From NCBI GenBank assembly GCA_020249285.1, contig JADCFX010000040.1, forward strand, positions 104,807 to 168,806: DNA of 64,000 nt, written 5' to 3'. This document shows positions 39,801 to 49,212 of this stretch, in pieces; positions within the stretch are counted from its first letter, which is position 1; each line of letters starts with the position of its first letter. This DNA comes from Roseomonas sp. (GTDB lineage: Bacteria; Pseudomonadota; Alphaproteobacteria; Acetobacterales; Acetobacteraceae). The position numbers and the translations under genes were made by a program. Below the pieces are notes generated by a model. It had not been told where the DNA came from. It saw only the letters and a program-made list of their open reading frames with translations, and ran no database searches.

Positions 39801-39860
39801 CCGGGCTTGATCACGCGCCGCATTCGGGCAAGCTTCCGCAGTTCAACGGAGGCAAAACGG

Positions 39861-40967
39861 ATGCGGCGCAGGATTTTTCTAGGAACCGGGGCGGCGATGC
39901 TGGCGGGCATGGCTTCTGCCCAGCATCACGGGCATCACGGGGCGAATATCCCCGCCGATCAAATGTCCGCCTTGCGCGGACCCAATCCGCAGGCGCTGAC
40001 GCCTGAGCAATTGGCGCAGCGTGTGGTGACCAGCCCCGCGCCAGCCGGTGTGCCGGGGCGCTGGGTGTCGCGTGCGCCGCTGCCGCTACCGCGCAGTGAA
40101 ATGGCCTGGGCTACGGCTTGGGCCGGCAAGCTGCATGTGATTGGCGGCTATGCGCAGGGCCAGGTGGATAAGCCCTATCACCATGTCTATGACCCCGCGG
40201 TGGATCGCTGGCAGGAAGCGGCACCTTTGCCGCGCGGCGCCAATCATGTCGGCGTTGTCGCGGATGCCGGACGCATCTATGCGCTGGGCGGTTTTACCGA
40301 ACAGAACCGCGCATCAGACACCAAGGCCTTTGTTTATGATGTCGCCGCCGATCGTTGGTCCGCCATTGCGCCCATGCCGCGGCCTCGTGGTGCCGGGGCG
40401 GTGGCTGCTGTGGGCGGCAAGATTTACCATATCGGTGGCGCAACAGACCCCGCCCCCGAACGCGCCAGCATTTCCTGGAATGAGGTCTATGATCCGCAAA
40501 CGGATAAATGGACGCTGCTCCGCCCGCTCCCCGCCGGGCGTGACCATGCCGGCGTTGTGGTGTGGGAAGGGCGCATTCATGTCGCCGGCGGGCGCTTCAA
40601 CACATTCGAGAATAATACCGGCCTGCATCATGTTTATGATCCGGCCAGTGACATTTGGCGGCTGCGCGCCCCCATCCCAACGCCGCGTTCCGGCCATGGC
40701 ATGGCGGTGCTGCGCGGGCGCTTCTGGTGCATGGGGGGCGAGGAACGGCTTTATGACGCGCAAAACCGCCCAATTGATCGCGTGATTGGTGCGGTGGAAT
40801 CCTATGATCCCGCCACTGATAGTTGGCAGCATCATGCACCCATGCCGACACCGCGGCATGGTTTGGGTGCGGCGTTGATTGGTGACACGATTTATGTTGC
40901 GGGTGGCGGGCCGATTGTGGGCGGCGGTATCCAAACCGCCGTGCATGAGGCTTTCACGCCGGGGTAA
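39861..40967 (+). CDS. Exported kelch-repeat protein
   Basis: A 368-aa protein with a Tat-like signal start (MRRRIFLGTGAAMLAGMASA) and a His/Gly-rich segment (QHHGHHG). Six kelch-type repeats follow, each with a GG doublet and a Y-D-P...D-x-W unit (for example VIGGYAQGQVDKPYHHVYDP and ALGGF...DVAADRW), forming a beta-propeller. Probably periplasmic; function unknown. ATG 39861 has ACGGAGG upstream. Confidence 0.82.
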   Translation: MRRRIFLGTGAAMLAGMASAQHHGHHGANIPADQMSALRGPNPQALTPEQLAQRVVTSPAPAGVPGRWVSRAPLPLPRSEMAWATAWAGKLHVIGGYAQGQVDKPYHHVYDPAVDRWQEAAPLPRGANHVGVVADAGRIYALGGFTEQNRASDTKAFVYDVAADRWSAIAPMPRPRGAGAVAAVGGKIYHIGGATDPAPERASISWNEVYDPQTDKWTLLRPLPAGRDHAGVVVWEGRIHVAGGRFNTFENNTGLHHVYDPASDIWRLRAPIPTPRSGHGMAVLRGRFWCMGGEERLYDAQNRPIDRVIGAVESYDPATDSWQHHAPMPTPRHGLGAALIGDTIYVAGGGPIVGGGIQTAVHEAFTPG

Positions 40968-40979
40968 AAAAACGGGGCG

Positions 40980-42311
40980 TCAAAACCCCGCGAATTTCAG
41001 CACCAACCCCGCAATCGCAGTGAAGCCAAGGCTACGTGCCAAGCCTTGCTTCATCGGAAACAGCAGCACAGCGGCGAAAATCGCGAGCGCCAGCGCGGCG
41101 GGATCAAGGCTTGCCGCCACCGGCAGATCAAGCCTGATCGGCCCGAAGCTGCTGACCTGCACATCGCGGAATATCACGCGCAAGCCGAACCAGAGTGCGA
41201 GGTTTGCGATCACGCCAACCACTGCCGCCGTCACGGCGCCCAAGGCGCCTTTCAAGCGCGGCGCGGCGTGGAGTTTTTCAACGAAGGGTGCGCCCAGGAA
41301 AATCCAGGCAAAACACGGCGCGAAAGTCACCCACAGCGTCAGCACACTGCCCGCCACGCCGCCCCATACGCCATCAGCGCGATAACCCGCGAGGAAGCCC
41401 ACAAATTGCAGCACCAAAATCAATGGCCCTGGCGTGGTTTCTGCAAGCCCTAACCCTGCCAGCATTTCAGGCGCGGAGAGCCATTGGTAATGCTCCACTG
41501 CTTCCTGCGCGGCATAAGCGAGCACCGCATAGGCGCCACCAAAGGTCACCACCGCAAGCTTGGAGAAAAACCAGGCGATATCGCCATAAACGCCCGATCC
41601 CAGCAGCAGCACGACAGGCCAAAGCCACAGCGCGAGCGCAATCAGCCCTGCGCGCCGCGCAGCCCCCGCCATGCGCGGTATGCGTTCCGGATCGGCGACA
41701 ATGGCGGCATCCAACAGCGCGGGTGGGCCATCCTTCGCCGCGCCATGGCCTCCGCCACTGAAGGCACTAGGCAGCGCAAAACCAATCGCGAGGGCGCCCA
41801 GCACCACCAAAGGAAATGGCACATTGAACAAGGCGAGTGCGGCGAAGGCGGCAATGGCCAGCATCACTGGCACCGGCCCCTTCAAGGCGCGTTTCGCCAC
41901 GCGCAAAAGCGCCTCCACCACCAGCACCAGCACCGCGCACTTCAAGCCAAAGAATAGCGCCGCCACAATCGGTACATCGCCGAGTGTGGCGTAGATGATG
42001 GAAAGCGCCAGCATCACCGCCGCACCGGGCAAGATGAACAATAATCCCGCCACCAAGCCGCCGCGCACGCCATGCATCAGCCAGCCAAGATAGGTCGCCA
42101 ATTGCTGCGCCTCTGGCCCCGGCAGCAGCATGCAGAAATTCAGCGCATGGAGAAAACGCGCATCGGATACCCAATGGCGCTGTTCCACCACTTCGCGATG
42201 CATCACCGCAATCTGCGCCGCCGGCCCGCCAAAGGACAACAAACCGACGCGCAGCCACACGCGCAAAGCCTCGGCAAGGCTTGGGAAGTCGGCTTGGGCG
42301 ATCTTGCTCAT
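40980..42311 (-). CDS. chrA: Chromate transporter ChrA
   Basis: A 443-aa membrane protein made of two homologous halves, each opening with a ChrA motif: LLSFGGPAAQIAVMHREVVE in the first and AVVTFGGAYAVLAYAAQEAV in the second. Each is followed by a proline-glycine loop (LLPGPEAQQLA; TTPGPLILVLQ). It exports chromate. It overlaps chrB by ATGA. Confidence 0.93.
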   Translation of the reverse strand: MSKIAQADFPSLAEALRVWLRVGLLSFGGPAAQIAVMHREVVEQRHWVSDARFLHALNFCMLLPGPEAQQLATYLGWLMHGVRGGLVAGLLFILPGAAVMLALSIIYATLGDVPIVAALFFGLKCAVLVLVVEALLRVAKRALKGPVPVMLAIAAFAALALFNVPFPLVVLGALAIGFALPSAFSGGGHGAAKDGPPALLDAAIVADPERIPRMAGAARRAGLIALALWLWPVVLLLGSGVYGDIAWFFSKLAVVTFGGAYAVLAYAAQEAVEHYQWLSAPEMLAGLGLAETTPGPLILVLQFVGFLAGYRADGVWGGVAGSVLTLWVTFAPCFAWIFLGAPFVEKLHAAPRLKGALGAVTAAVVGVIANLALWFGLRVIFRDVQVSSFGPIRLDLPVAASLDPAALALAIFAAVLLFPMKQGLARSLGFTAIAGLVLKFAGF

Positions 42312-43123
42312 GCGGTCCTCGACACTGGCCAGTTATGGGTTTCTTCCACCGCATCTCGGGCCCAACGATAGAAGGCATCATAAAGCGCCAGCCCGGCCTG
42401 CAACTGCGCCAGATCGTCGCGATACATGCGTGACAGACCGAGCGATGCGGCGAGTAACCCGGCTGCCTCGGGTGCCAAATCCATGCATGCCGTGTCGGCG
42501 CCGCGTATGATCAGAGACAGACGGTCCAGCGCGCTCGTGCGCAGACCAAACTCATCCAACATCACGTCGAAGGTGCAAGCTGGACCGCGATGGGACCAGA
42601 AAACGCCCTCGATATCGAAGGGCGTGGCGCCGAAGCGATCAGCGACGGCTGCGACCTCGGAGGCGGCGACGAAAAGGAAAACGGCGGTGGGATCAACGAA
42701 GCGTCGGACCAGCCATGGACAGGCGACGCGATCAACCTTGGGACGCGCGCGGGTGACCCACAGCGTGCGGCCACGCGTATCGCGAGGCGGTATAAGGTCA
42801 GGCTTTATGAGAGGTAGCTTGGCTGCTGCCCAAGCTTCAAAGCCACCTTCCAGCTTCTCACCTCCAATCCCCTGATGGCGCAACCATGCGGCCACACCTT
42901 CACTGAGCTTCAAGCCGCGCTGGCAAAGCACGACGACATCGCGCCCGGCAAAGTCGCCAGCCCAATCGACGACGGTTCGAAAATCGCGGGCAACCGCGCC
43001 GGGTAGGATGCGAGGATCGGCAGCCACATCATCTGGGATGCGAACATCAATGATGGCGGGCGCATCGGGCACACCAATACGGCGGCCAAGTTGTTGAACA
43101 GTCATAGTTGTAGGAGAAGGCAT
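42308..43123 (-). CDS. Rhodanese-ChrB fusion protein
   Basis: A 271-aa protein. Residues 1-105 form a rhodanese domain (AIIDVRIPDDV, loop VVLCQRGLKLSEG with active Cys). Residues 115-271 form the ChrB C-terminal domain (TLWVTRARPKVDRVACPWLV, FDIEGVFWSHRGPACTFDVM). ChrB proteins sense or detoxify chromate. It is transcribed ahead of chrA in one operon, from the promoter at 43207-43236. Confidence 0.85.
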   Translation of the reverse strand: MPSPTTMTVQQLGRRIGVPDAPAIIDVRIPDDVAADPRILPGAVARDFRTVVDWAGDFAGRDVVVLCQRGLKLSEGVAAWLRHQGIGGEKLEGGFEAWAAAKLPLIKPDLIPPRDTRGRTLWVTRARPKVDRVACPWLVRRFVDPTAVFLFVAASEVAAVADRFGATPFDIEGVFWSHRGPACTFDVMLDEFGLRTSALDRLSLIIRGADTACMDLAPEAAGLLAASLGLSRMYRDDLAQLQAGLALYDAFYRWARDAVEETHNWPVSRTA

Positions 43124-43206
43124 CGAAGCGTCCTATCCAAAAAAGATTGGGACGCGATTCTTGGGCCGTAGCCTCACGGGGCGATCGCGAATATCCCCTT
43201 GGATTA

Positions 43207-43236
43207 ATTGTAATCAAACTTTTTCATGAAAGTCAA
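43207..43236 (-). promoter_or_regulatory. Sigma70-type promoter for the chrB-chrA operon
   Basis: Read on the minus strand, TTGACT (43236-43231) and TACAAT (43212-43207) are separated by 18 bases in an AT-rich stretch, 83 bases before the ATG at 43123. Confidence 0.6.
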
Positions 43237-43246
43237 GTGCGGGGCG

Positions 43247-44983
43247 TTACTCCGCCGCCGCTTGCAGCAGGCTTTCGCCTGGCTTCAGGCGAGAAAAGGC
43301 CACCTTCTGCCATTCCAAGACCATGCGTTCCTCTTCCAGCCGCACAGATGTTGCCGAAAGCCCCGCAACCTCGTCATTCGTTTGCGGGAAATCCTCACGC
43401 CAATGGGCGCCGCGTGATTCCTCGCGCGCCTGGGACGCCACTACAATTGCGCGGCTCACCAGCAATAGCGATTTCAGATTGAGCCAATCATGCCAGGTCA
43501 TGTTGAAGGCGCGATTGGCGCCATCAACGCCGGAGCGATCCAATTCGGCCTCAAGCGCATCCAAACCACTTGTGGCTTCAGCAAGCCCTGCCGCGTCACG
43601 CAGAATGCCGGCCTTGTCCCACATCATTTCCTGCAAAGCATCGCGAAGTGGCGAGAGGTTGCGCACGGGCCGCGCGAAAGGCGCTTCAAGCGCGGCGATG
43701 GCGGCATCAAGCGCGGCGCCATCCGGTGCCACCATTGCGCCTTCACGCGGCACCCATTGCGCCATGGTATCGCCCGCAATGCCGCCAAAGACAGTGGAAT
43801 TAGCCACACCATTCCCGCCGAGACGATTGGCGCCATGCACGCCGCCCGTATCCTCTCCAGCCGCGAAAAGCCCGGGCAGCGCGGTGCTGCCATCCGGGCG
43901 AAATACCAGCCCCCCCATCATGTAATGCGCGGTCGGCACCACCGGCACGCGCCCTGCCGCCAAATCAAAACCCATATCGACGCAGCGTTCCACCATGCCC
44001 TTGAATTCGCGCCGCACACGATCAGGGCCGAGATGCCCCATTTCAATCCAAAGCCCGCCCGCATCATTCACATTGCTGGCCAGGATTTCGCGCTGCATGG
44101 AACGGCTGACGATGTCGCGCGTGGCACGTTCGGCGCGCTTGTCGTATTTCGCCATGAAGCGCTTGCCGTCTCCGCCGAGCAAATATCCGCCCGCACCGCG
44201 CAGCCCTTCTTCAATGATCGTGCCCGTCATGCGCGTGCCGGGGCCGGCCAGCACGCCGGTTGGATGGAATTGCACCATTTCCATATCGCGCAGCGTCAAG
44301 CCAGCGCGCAGCGCCATCGCCATGCCATCGCAGGATTTATCGCCTGATGGCGTATGGTACTTATACATGGTGGGCCCGCCACCGGTGCCGAGCATCACGG
44401 CCTTCGCCTGCACAAAGACCAAACCGCCCGTGCGCATATCAATCAGCAACACACCCGAAAGCCGCGCGCCATCCGCGCTAGGGATCAGCGCGACCGCGCG
44501 ATGTTCTTCCAGGCGCTGAATGCCGCGCGCCCAGACCTGTTCCGCCAGGCGATTGACAATCTCAATCCCGGTCAAATCGCCCTTATGCACGGTGCGATCA
44601 AAAGTCTGCCCAGCAAAAGCCTTTTGGTGAATCGTGCCATCGGCGTTGCGATCAAAAAAACACCCCCAGCGATTTTCCAATTCACGAATGCGCCGCTGCG
44701 CGCCCACCACCAGGGTCCAGGCCAAATCCTGATCATTCAGCCATTTGCCGCCATCAAGCGTATCCATGAAATGGCGCTCAGCAGAATCACCCTCGGCAAT
44801 CGCGACATTATAGCCGCCTTGCACCATGCGCGTGCAGCCGCATTTGCCAAGCAGACCCTTCACTGCAATGGTGACTTCCAACGCGGGACTGCCGGCCTTT
44901 GCGTGCAACGCAGCAAGCAAGCCCGCGCCGCCCGCGCCCAACACCAGAATATCTGTGCTGCGCCGTGTGATCTCGGCTGGCAT
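43247..44983 (-). CDS. Succinate dehydrogenase/fumarate reductase flavoprotein subunit
   Basis: A 578-aa FAD protein with ILVLGAGGAGLLAALHAKAG, GQTFDRTVHKGDL, MEMVQFHPTG, TEEGLRG-like IIEEGLRGAGGYLL and HYMMGGL. It oxidises succinate or reduces fumarate with the iron-sulfur and anchor subunits at 47.8-49.2 kb. ATG 44983 shares a base with the fumarase beta stop (TGATG). The residue aligned with the usual covalent-FAD His (S-H-T-x-x-A-Q-G-G) is Cys50 (CTRMVQGG), so FAD is likely bound non-covalently. Confidence 0.85.
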   Translation of the reverse strand: MPAEITRRSTDILVLGAGGAGLLAALHAKAGSPALEVTIAVKGLLGKCGCTRMVQGGYNVAIAEGDSAERHFMDTLDGGKWLNDQDLAWTLVVGAQRRIRELENRWGCFFDRNADGTIHQKAFAGQTFDRTVHKGDLTGIEIVNRLAEQVWARGIQRLEEHRAVALIPSADGARLSGVLLIDMRTGGLVFVQAKAVMLGTGGGPTMYKYHTPSGDKSCDGMAMALRAGLTLRDMEMVQFHPTGVLAGPGTRMTGTIIEEGLRGAGGYLLGGDGKRFMAKYDKRAERATRDIVSRSMQREILASNVNDAGGLWIEMGHLGPDRVRREFKGMVERCVDMGFDLAAGRVPVVPTAHYMMGGLVFRPDGSTALPGLFAAGEDTGGVHGANRLGGNGVANSTVFGGIAGDTMAQWVPREGAMVAPDGAALDAAIAALEAPFARPVRNLSPLRDALQEMMWDKAGILRDAAGLAEATSGLDALEAELDRSGVDGANRAFNMTWHDWLNLKSLLLVSRAIVVASQAREESRGAHWREDFPQTNDEVAGLSATSVRLEEERMVLEWQKVAFSRLKPGESLLQAAAE

Positions 44984-45591
44984 CACGCTGCCCCCAGCTT
45001 TTCAAGCACGGCCTGGCGCCTGCGCGCCGCCTCATCATTCACCTTGGCGAAAAGACTGCCGCCATGGCTATCCATCGCCACCAATAAAGGCCCGAAACCC
45101 TTGATCCGGAATTTGTAAAGGCTTTCGGGATTGAGATCATCCATATCCACATCCTCCACCGCTTCGATCCAGGTGGTCTCCAAAGCCGCCGCGCCGCCCA
45201 CCACGGCCAGATAGGCACCGCCCAAATCACGGAAGGCTGCAAGCGATCCATCACGCAGCCCGCCCTTGCCGATGATGATCCGCACACCTTCGCGTTCCAT
45301 CAAGGGGCGCGTGAAGCGCTCCATCCGGTCTGATGTGGTGGTGCCCACGCACACGGCCTCATAACCGGAATGATTATTGCCAACGCGTTCCACCTTGCGG
45401 AGATTGGGCGCGGTATGGATCACGGCATGGCCTTGCAGATTGAACTTCGTGCGCCGGCCATGATCAAACATATGGATCTGCGTCGCATCCCGAATGCCGT
45501 AGAGCGTTTCTTCCAAAGTCACCGTATCGCCCACACGCAGCGCGCGGACCTGTTCTTCCGTAATCGGCATGGGCAGGATGTGGTGCGTCAT
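44983..45591 (-). CDS. Class I fumarase (or tartrate dehydratase) beta subunit
   Basis: A 202-aa C-terminal-type subunit: LRVGDTVTLEETLYGIRDAT, VGTTTSDRMERFTRPLMERE, IIGKGGLRDG and VGGAAALETTWIEAVEDVDM. With the alpha subunit at 46107 it forms the Fe-S hydratase interconverting fumarate and malate; the family also includes L(+)-tartrate dehydratase. ATG 45591 overlaps the GNAT stop (ATGA). Confidence 0.86.
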   Translation of the reverse strand: MTHHILPMPITEEQVRALRVGDTVTLEETLYGIRDATQIHMFDHGRRTKFNLQGHAVIHTAPNLRKVERVGNNHSGYEAVCVGTTTSDRMERFTRPLMEREGVRIIIGKGGLRDGSLAAFRDLGGAYLAVVGGAAALETTWIEAVEDVDMDDLNPESLYKFRIKGFGPLLVAMDSHGGSLFAKVNDEAARRRQAVLEKLGAA

Positions 45592-46103
45592 GTTTTTTCC
45601 TCCGGCGCTGGCCAAAGACCTTGGGCGGCTTCTGCCAGAGCCTCATTTTCCAGGCGATAGGATAGCCGCGCCAAAGGGGCGGCGCCGAGCTTCGCGTAGA
45701 AGGCGCGTGCGCGCAGGTTTTCCTCACCCGTGCCCCAATCCACGCAGCTATAGCCACCCGCCACGGCGAAGCGCATCGCGCCCCGCATTAGGGCGCGGGC
45801 GGCGCGTGTGCCGCGATGCGCCTCCATCACAAAAATATCCTTGAGCAAAAGCCCCCAGGTGAAATCCCTCGCCGGGAAGAAACCCGAAAGCGAAACCAAC
45901 CCCGCCGGTTCATCCCCCGCGCGCGCCATCAGGCAAAAGGGGCCAGCGCGATTGGCGGGAGAAGTCAAAGCCTCCGCCGCCGCAACAAGGCGCGTATGGC
46001 CCAGCACTTCATCATAAAAATCACCCATTTCTGCGAGCACGCGCATCAGCGCGGGCCGATCCGGCGGCCCTGCCAAGGTCACGGCGATGCTGGCAGAAGA
46101 CAT
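45588..46103 (-). CDS. GNAT acetyltransferase inside the fumarase operon
   Basis: A 171-aa N-acetyltransferase with the acetyl-CoA loop MEAHRGTRAARALMRGAMRF and the later NLRARAFYAKLGA motif. It separates the two fumarase subunit genes, 3 bases after alpha and overlapping beta. The substrate is unknown; tight spacing implies co-translation. Confidence 0.82.
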   Translation of the reverse strand: MSSASIAVTLAGPPDRPALMRVLAEMGDFYDEVLGHTRLVAAAEALTSPANRAGPFCLMARAGDEPAGLVSLSGFFPARDFTWGLLLKDIFVMEAHRGTRAARALMRGAMRFAVAGGYSCVDWGTGEENLRARAFYAKLGAAPLARLSYRLENEALAEAAQGLWPAPEEKT

Positions 46104-46106
46104 GGT

Positions 46107-47015
46107 TCAGAAGCCGATACTGATGCCAGCGGGGGTAAAGGTCGCACTCGCGCGCCGCGCGCTATGGCATTGGATATTTACTGCGACAGGGTTCATGGTG
46201 ATGTGTGTGGCTGCCGTTTCCACATGCACGGCGAAGGCAGTAGAATCACCGCCCAAGCCTTGCGGGCCGATGCCAAGCGCATTCACTGCTTCCGAAAGCG
46301 CCGCTTCCAGCTTGGCCCCTTCTGCATCGGTGCAACGAGACCCAAGCGGGCGCGTTGCCGCAATCTTCGCCAAATGCATGCACAAATCAGACGTGCCGCC
46401 AACGCCAACACCCACAATGGTCGGCGGGCAGACCTTGCCGCCGGCCTGGATCACACGGTCCACCACAAAGCGCTTCACGGCAGAAAGCCCATCGGCGGGG
46501 ATCAGCATTTGCAGAAAGGACCCGTTTTCTGAGCCCGACCCCTTCGGGATCATCTCAAGCCGCAACTCGCGATCCGCATCGGTGAAATCAATATTGATCA
46601 CGGGCACGCGTTCCCCGCAGGACGTATGTTCGTTCTTCCGCGTAATCGGATGCACCACGGAAGAGCGCAGCGGGTGTTCGCGCGTGGCGCGCGCCGTGCC
46701 GCGGGCAATGGCTTCCTTGAGCGCAAACCCATCCACCGCAACATTGCGCCCAATCAGCAGGTTGAAGATCGGGATGCCGGTATCCTGGCAGAGCAGATTA
46801 TCCATCCGTTCCGCGACGCCGATATTCTCGATCATCGTGGCCAGGATGGTTTTCGCCGTGGCATCGGTTTCGGTCGCATCCAGCCGCGTGAAGCCGGCCT
46901 TGATGTCGTCCGGCAGGATCTTGCAGGCGCGAATGTACAGCAGCTTGGCCGCTTCCTCGATCGCCTCAGGTGTTACAACCAGCGGCGCGATTTCGGTCTT
47001 GGATATCAGGCTCAT
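46107..47015 (-). CDS. Class I fumarase (or tartrate dehydratase) alpha subunit
   Basis: A 302-aa Fe-S hydratase subunit with cluster cysteines in LLCQDTGIPIF, HTSCGERVP and the GVGVGGTSDLCMHLAKIA region. It works with the beta subunit at 44983. Sequence alone does not separate fumarase from tartrate dehydratase; the flanking succinate dehydrogenase genes favour fumarase. Confidence 0.86.
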   Translation of the reverse strand: MSLISKTEIAPLVVTPEAIEEAAKLLYIRACKILPDDIKAGFTRLDATETDATAKTILATMIENIGVAERMDNLLCQDTGIPIFNLLIGRNVAVDGFALKEAIARGTARATREHPLRSSVVHPITRKNEHTSCGERVPVINIDFTDADRELRLEMIPKGSGSENGSFLQMLIPADGLSAVKRFVVDRVIQAGGKVCPPTIVGVGVGGTSDLCMHLAKIAATRPLGSRCTDAEGAKLEAALSEAVNALGIGPQGLGGDSTAFAVHVETAATHITMNPVAVNIQCHSARRASATFTPAGISIGF

Positions 47016-47072
47016 GCAAGCATCCCCTTTTCAGCGCGAGTTTCCCACAAGCAGAAGCAGGATGAAAGCATT

Positions 47073-47804
47073 TCAAACCACGAGTGAAAGCCCCGAAAGG
47101 AACAATAGGCCGAGCAAGACCAGGCGAAACCCCTCGGGCGGGATGACGCGATAGGCTTGCAGACCAAGCCAGGTGCCAAGACCCAAGGCGGGCAGGGCAA
47201 TCAGCAGCGTCTTCGCCGTTTCCAGGGTGAAAAAGCCCGCATAAGCCAAACCGGCAGCCGCGATGATCTGCATCACCACAATGAAGGGCTGGAAAATGGC
47301 GCGGGCTTCGTCCTTGCGGAGCCCCTTCACATCGGTCCACATGGAAGGCAGCGCGCCGGAAAACCCGCCAATGCCGCCAAGCGCACCCGCAAAAAACCCC
47401 ACCACCGCATCGGCGCGCGGCCCGGCGGCCAGCTTGGGCGGTGCCAGGCGCAGCGCAATCCGCGCCAGCATGAAGCCGGCATAACCCACCAATAGAATGC
47501 CAATGCCGGCCACAATCACGCGCGCTTCCACCGCGCTCAAAGCCCAAACGCCGAAAGGCGTGCCTAGGACGCCGGCAAAGACATAAGGCTTCAGCACCGG
47601 CCAACGAATGGCAGGCCAAACCGCGCGCAAGGTCACGCTCTGGACCAATAAGGACCCCATCACCAGAACGGGCGCGATCTCCTGCGGGGTGACCCAGTGA
47701 TACAGGATGCCCGCCGCCACCAGGTTGAAGGCAAAGCCCGCCAAGCCCGAGCAAAATGCCGCAATGAAGCAGCCGCCCAGCAGCGCCATCAGATCAAAAG
47801 ACAT
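47073..47804 (-). CDS. TauE/SafE family membrane permease
   Basis: A 243-aa protein with about eight hydrophobic segments and the family features GLAGFAFNLVAAGIL, GVLGTPFGVWAL and GFFAGALGGIGGFSGALPSM. TauE/SafE proteins export sulfite, sulfoacetate or other small organic anions. ATG 47804 lies within the end of the sdhC-like gene (11-base overlap). Its place in a succinate/fumarate operon suggests an organic-acid substrate. Confidence 0.83.
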   Translation of the reverse strand: MSFDLMALLGGCFIAAFCSGLAGFAFNLVAAGILYHWVTPQEIAPVLVMGSLLVQSVTLRAVWPAIRWPVLKPYVFAGVLGTPFGVWALSAVEARVIVAGIGILLVGYAGFMLARIALRLAPPKLAAGPRADAVVGFFAGALGGIGGFSGALPSMWTDVKGLRKDEARAIFQPFIVVMQIIAAAGLAYAGFFTLETAKTLLIALPALGLGTWLGLQAYRVIPPEGFRLVLLGLLFLSGLSLVV

Positions 47805-48135
47805 TGAACAGGAAAACCAATCCGACCAGCAGAGAAAGCCCAAAGGAAAGCGCCACCAGATCCTTCTGCGCCCGCCCCCAGCCCAAAAATTCCAGCGCCA
47901 TGACGCGCAAACCTCCCGCCAGATGCGCCGCCAGCAGGATGACCAGCGCGGTTTCGGCGGCCTTCACCAAGGGGTTGTCTGCCCAGCGCAAGAACCCATC
48001 CAGCCGCGCTTCCCCCTGAATGGCGCTGCCGAGCGCCCAGAAATGCAGCGGCAGAAATAGCGCCAGCAAAAGCCCCGATACCCGATGCACCGCAAAGCCT
48101 ATCCAGCTTGGGTGCGAACGCGCGCGGAAATCCAT
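47794..48135 (-). CDS. Succinate dehydrogenase cytochrome b/anchor subunit (SdhC-like)
   Basis: A 113-aa three-helix membrane protein with RVSGLLLALFLPLHFWALG and LAAHLAGGLRVMALEF, whose histidines fit heme b ligands of SdhC. It anchors SdhA/B to the membrane and carries electrons to quinone. ATG 48135 shares a base with the upstream stop (TGATG). Confidence 0.82.
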   Translation of the reverse strand: MDFRARSHPSWIGFAVHRVSGLLLALFLPLHFWALGSAIQGEARLDGFLRWADNPLVKAAETALVILLAAHLAGGLRVMALEFLGWGRAQKDLVALSFGLSLLVGLVFLFNVF

Positions 48136-48482
48136 CACGCGTAAAGCCCCCAAGCCGCGCGGATGCCGAAAGCCGCAGTCAGCAGCCCAATCCCAAGCCA
48201 GCAGAAGTCAAGGCCTCGCCCGCGCCAGCCCAGGGTCTCGGCGGCGATATTGCGCAGCCCAATCGCGCCATGCAGACCGGCGGCGATTGCAAACACCACA
48301 TAAAAGCCGAGCCAGGCTTCAGAACCCTGGGTGCGCGCCAGAATCTCCCGCGCCGTAAGCCCGCCGCGCACGGCGATGATGATGGTGATCAGATGCACCA
48401 GTACGGCGAAGGCCAGCAACATCGCCGTCAGCCGCTGCACCACCCAAAGATGCGCCTGCCCGCGCGCGGCCCTGTCAGCCAT
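48135..48482 (-). CDS. Succinate dehydrogenase/fumarate reductase membrane anchor subunit
   Basis: A 115-aa three-helix protein (LTAMLLAFAVLVHLITIIIA, WLGFYVVFAIAAGLHGAIGL and LGIGLLTAAFGIRAAWGLY) with conserved His in AVLVHL and GLHGAIG. It is the second anchor of the complex. It overlaps the iron-sulfur gene by 8 bases. Confidence 0.8.
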   Translation of the reverse strand: MADRAARGQAHLWVVQRLTAMLLAFAVLVHLITIIIAVRGGLTAREILARTQGSEAWLGFYVVFAIAAGLHGAIGLRNIAAETLGWRGRGLDFCWLGIGLLTAAFGIRAAWGLYA

Positions 48483-49212
48483 GGCGCTTTCCGCCGAAAA
48501 GGCTCTCCCAGAACAAAGTCCGCTTCAGCCCGGCAATAGCCCCCGATGGGTCAATCTGCTTCGGGCAGCGCTCCGTGCAGGAACGGGTGGAATGGCAGGA
48601 ATGGCAGCCCGCATCGCCCGCCACCGCATCCAGCCTTTCGCCCCGCGCGCCATCTCGCGCATCATTCACCAAGGTCCAGGCGCGGTTGAGTGCCGCAGGC
48701 CCCAGGTAATCGCCATTCCAGGCCACAACATCGCAGGAAGCGTAGCAAACGGCGCAGCCGATGCATTCAATGCCGGCATCGGCTTCCTTACGCGCCTTAC
48801 TGCCGGGGGCCACCACGGCAAATTCATCCGGCACGGCGCCATCCGGCGCGTCCTTCGGTTGAAAAAACCCTTGCGCGCGCTGCCATTTGTCAAAGAAGGG
48901 CGCGAGGTCCGCGGCCAAATCGCGGATTACCGGCAGATTGGCCAAGGGGCGCAATTCAAGCGCGCCATCGGCACCCAACACTTTCCGCACATGCGTCCGG
49001 CAGGTCCAACGCGCGCGGCCATTCACGGTCATGGCGCAGGAGCCGCACATACCAACGCGGCAGGCGAAGCGATAGGCGAGGCTTGGGTCAATTTCGCGCT
49101 GGATATGCGTGACGACATCAAGCACGGTCTGGTTATCCCGCGCCGGCACATCATAGCGCGCGAAACCGCCCGCTTCCTCACCCCGCCAGACACTGACCTT
49201 GAGCTGTTCCAT
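48475..49212 (-). CDS. Succinate dehydrogenase/fumarate reductase iron-sulfur subunit
   Basis: A 245-aa subunit with the plant-type [2Fe-2S] motif CRVGMCGSCAMTVNG and the bacterial ferredoxin motifs CIGCAVCYASC and CHSCHSTRSCTERCPK for the [4Fe-4S] and [3Fe-4S] clusters. It connects the flavin to quinone. It is the first gene of the operon, divergent from the ThDP gene, with a 75-bp gap between. Confidence 0.92.
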   Translation of the reverse strand: MEQLKVSVWRGEEAGGFARYDVPARDNQTVLDVVTHIQREIDPSLAYRFACRVGMCGSCAMTVNGRARWTCRTHVRKVLGADGALELRPLANLPVIRDLAADLAPFFDKWQRAQGFFQPKDAPDGAVPDEFAVVAPGSKARKEADAGIECIGCAVCYASCDVVAWNGDYLGPAALNRAWTLVNDARDGARGERLDAVAGDAGCHSCHSTRSCTERCPKQIDPSGAIAGLKRTLFWESLFGGKRHG

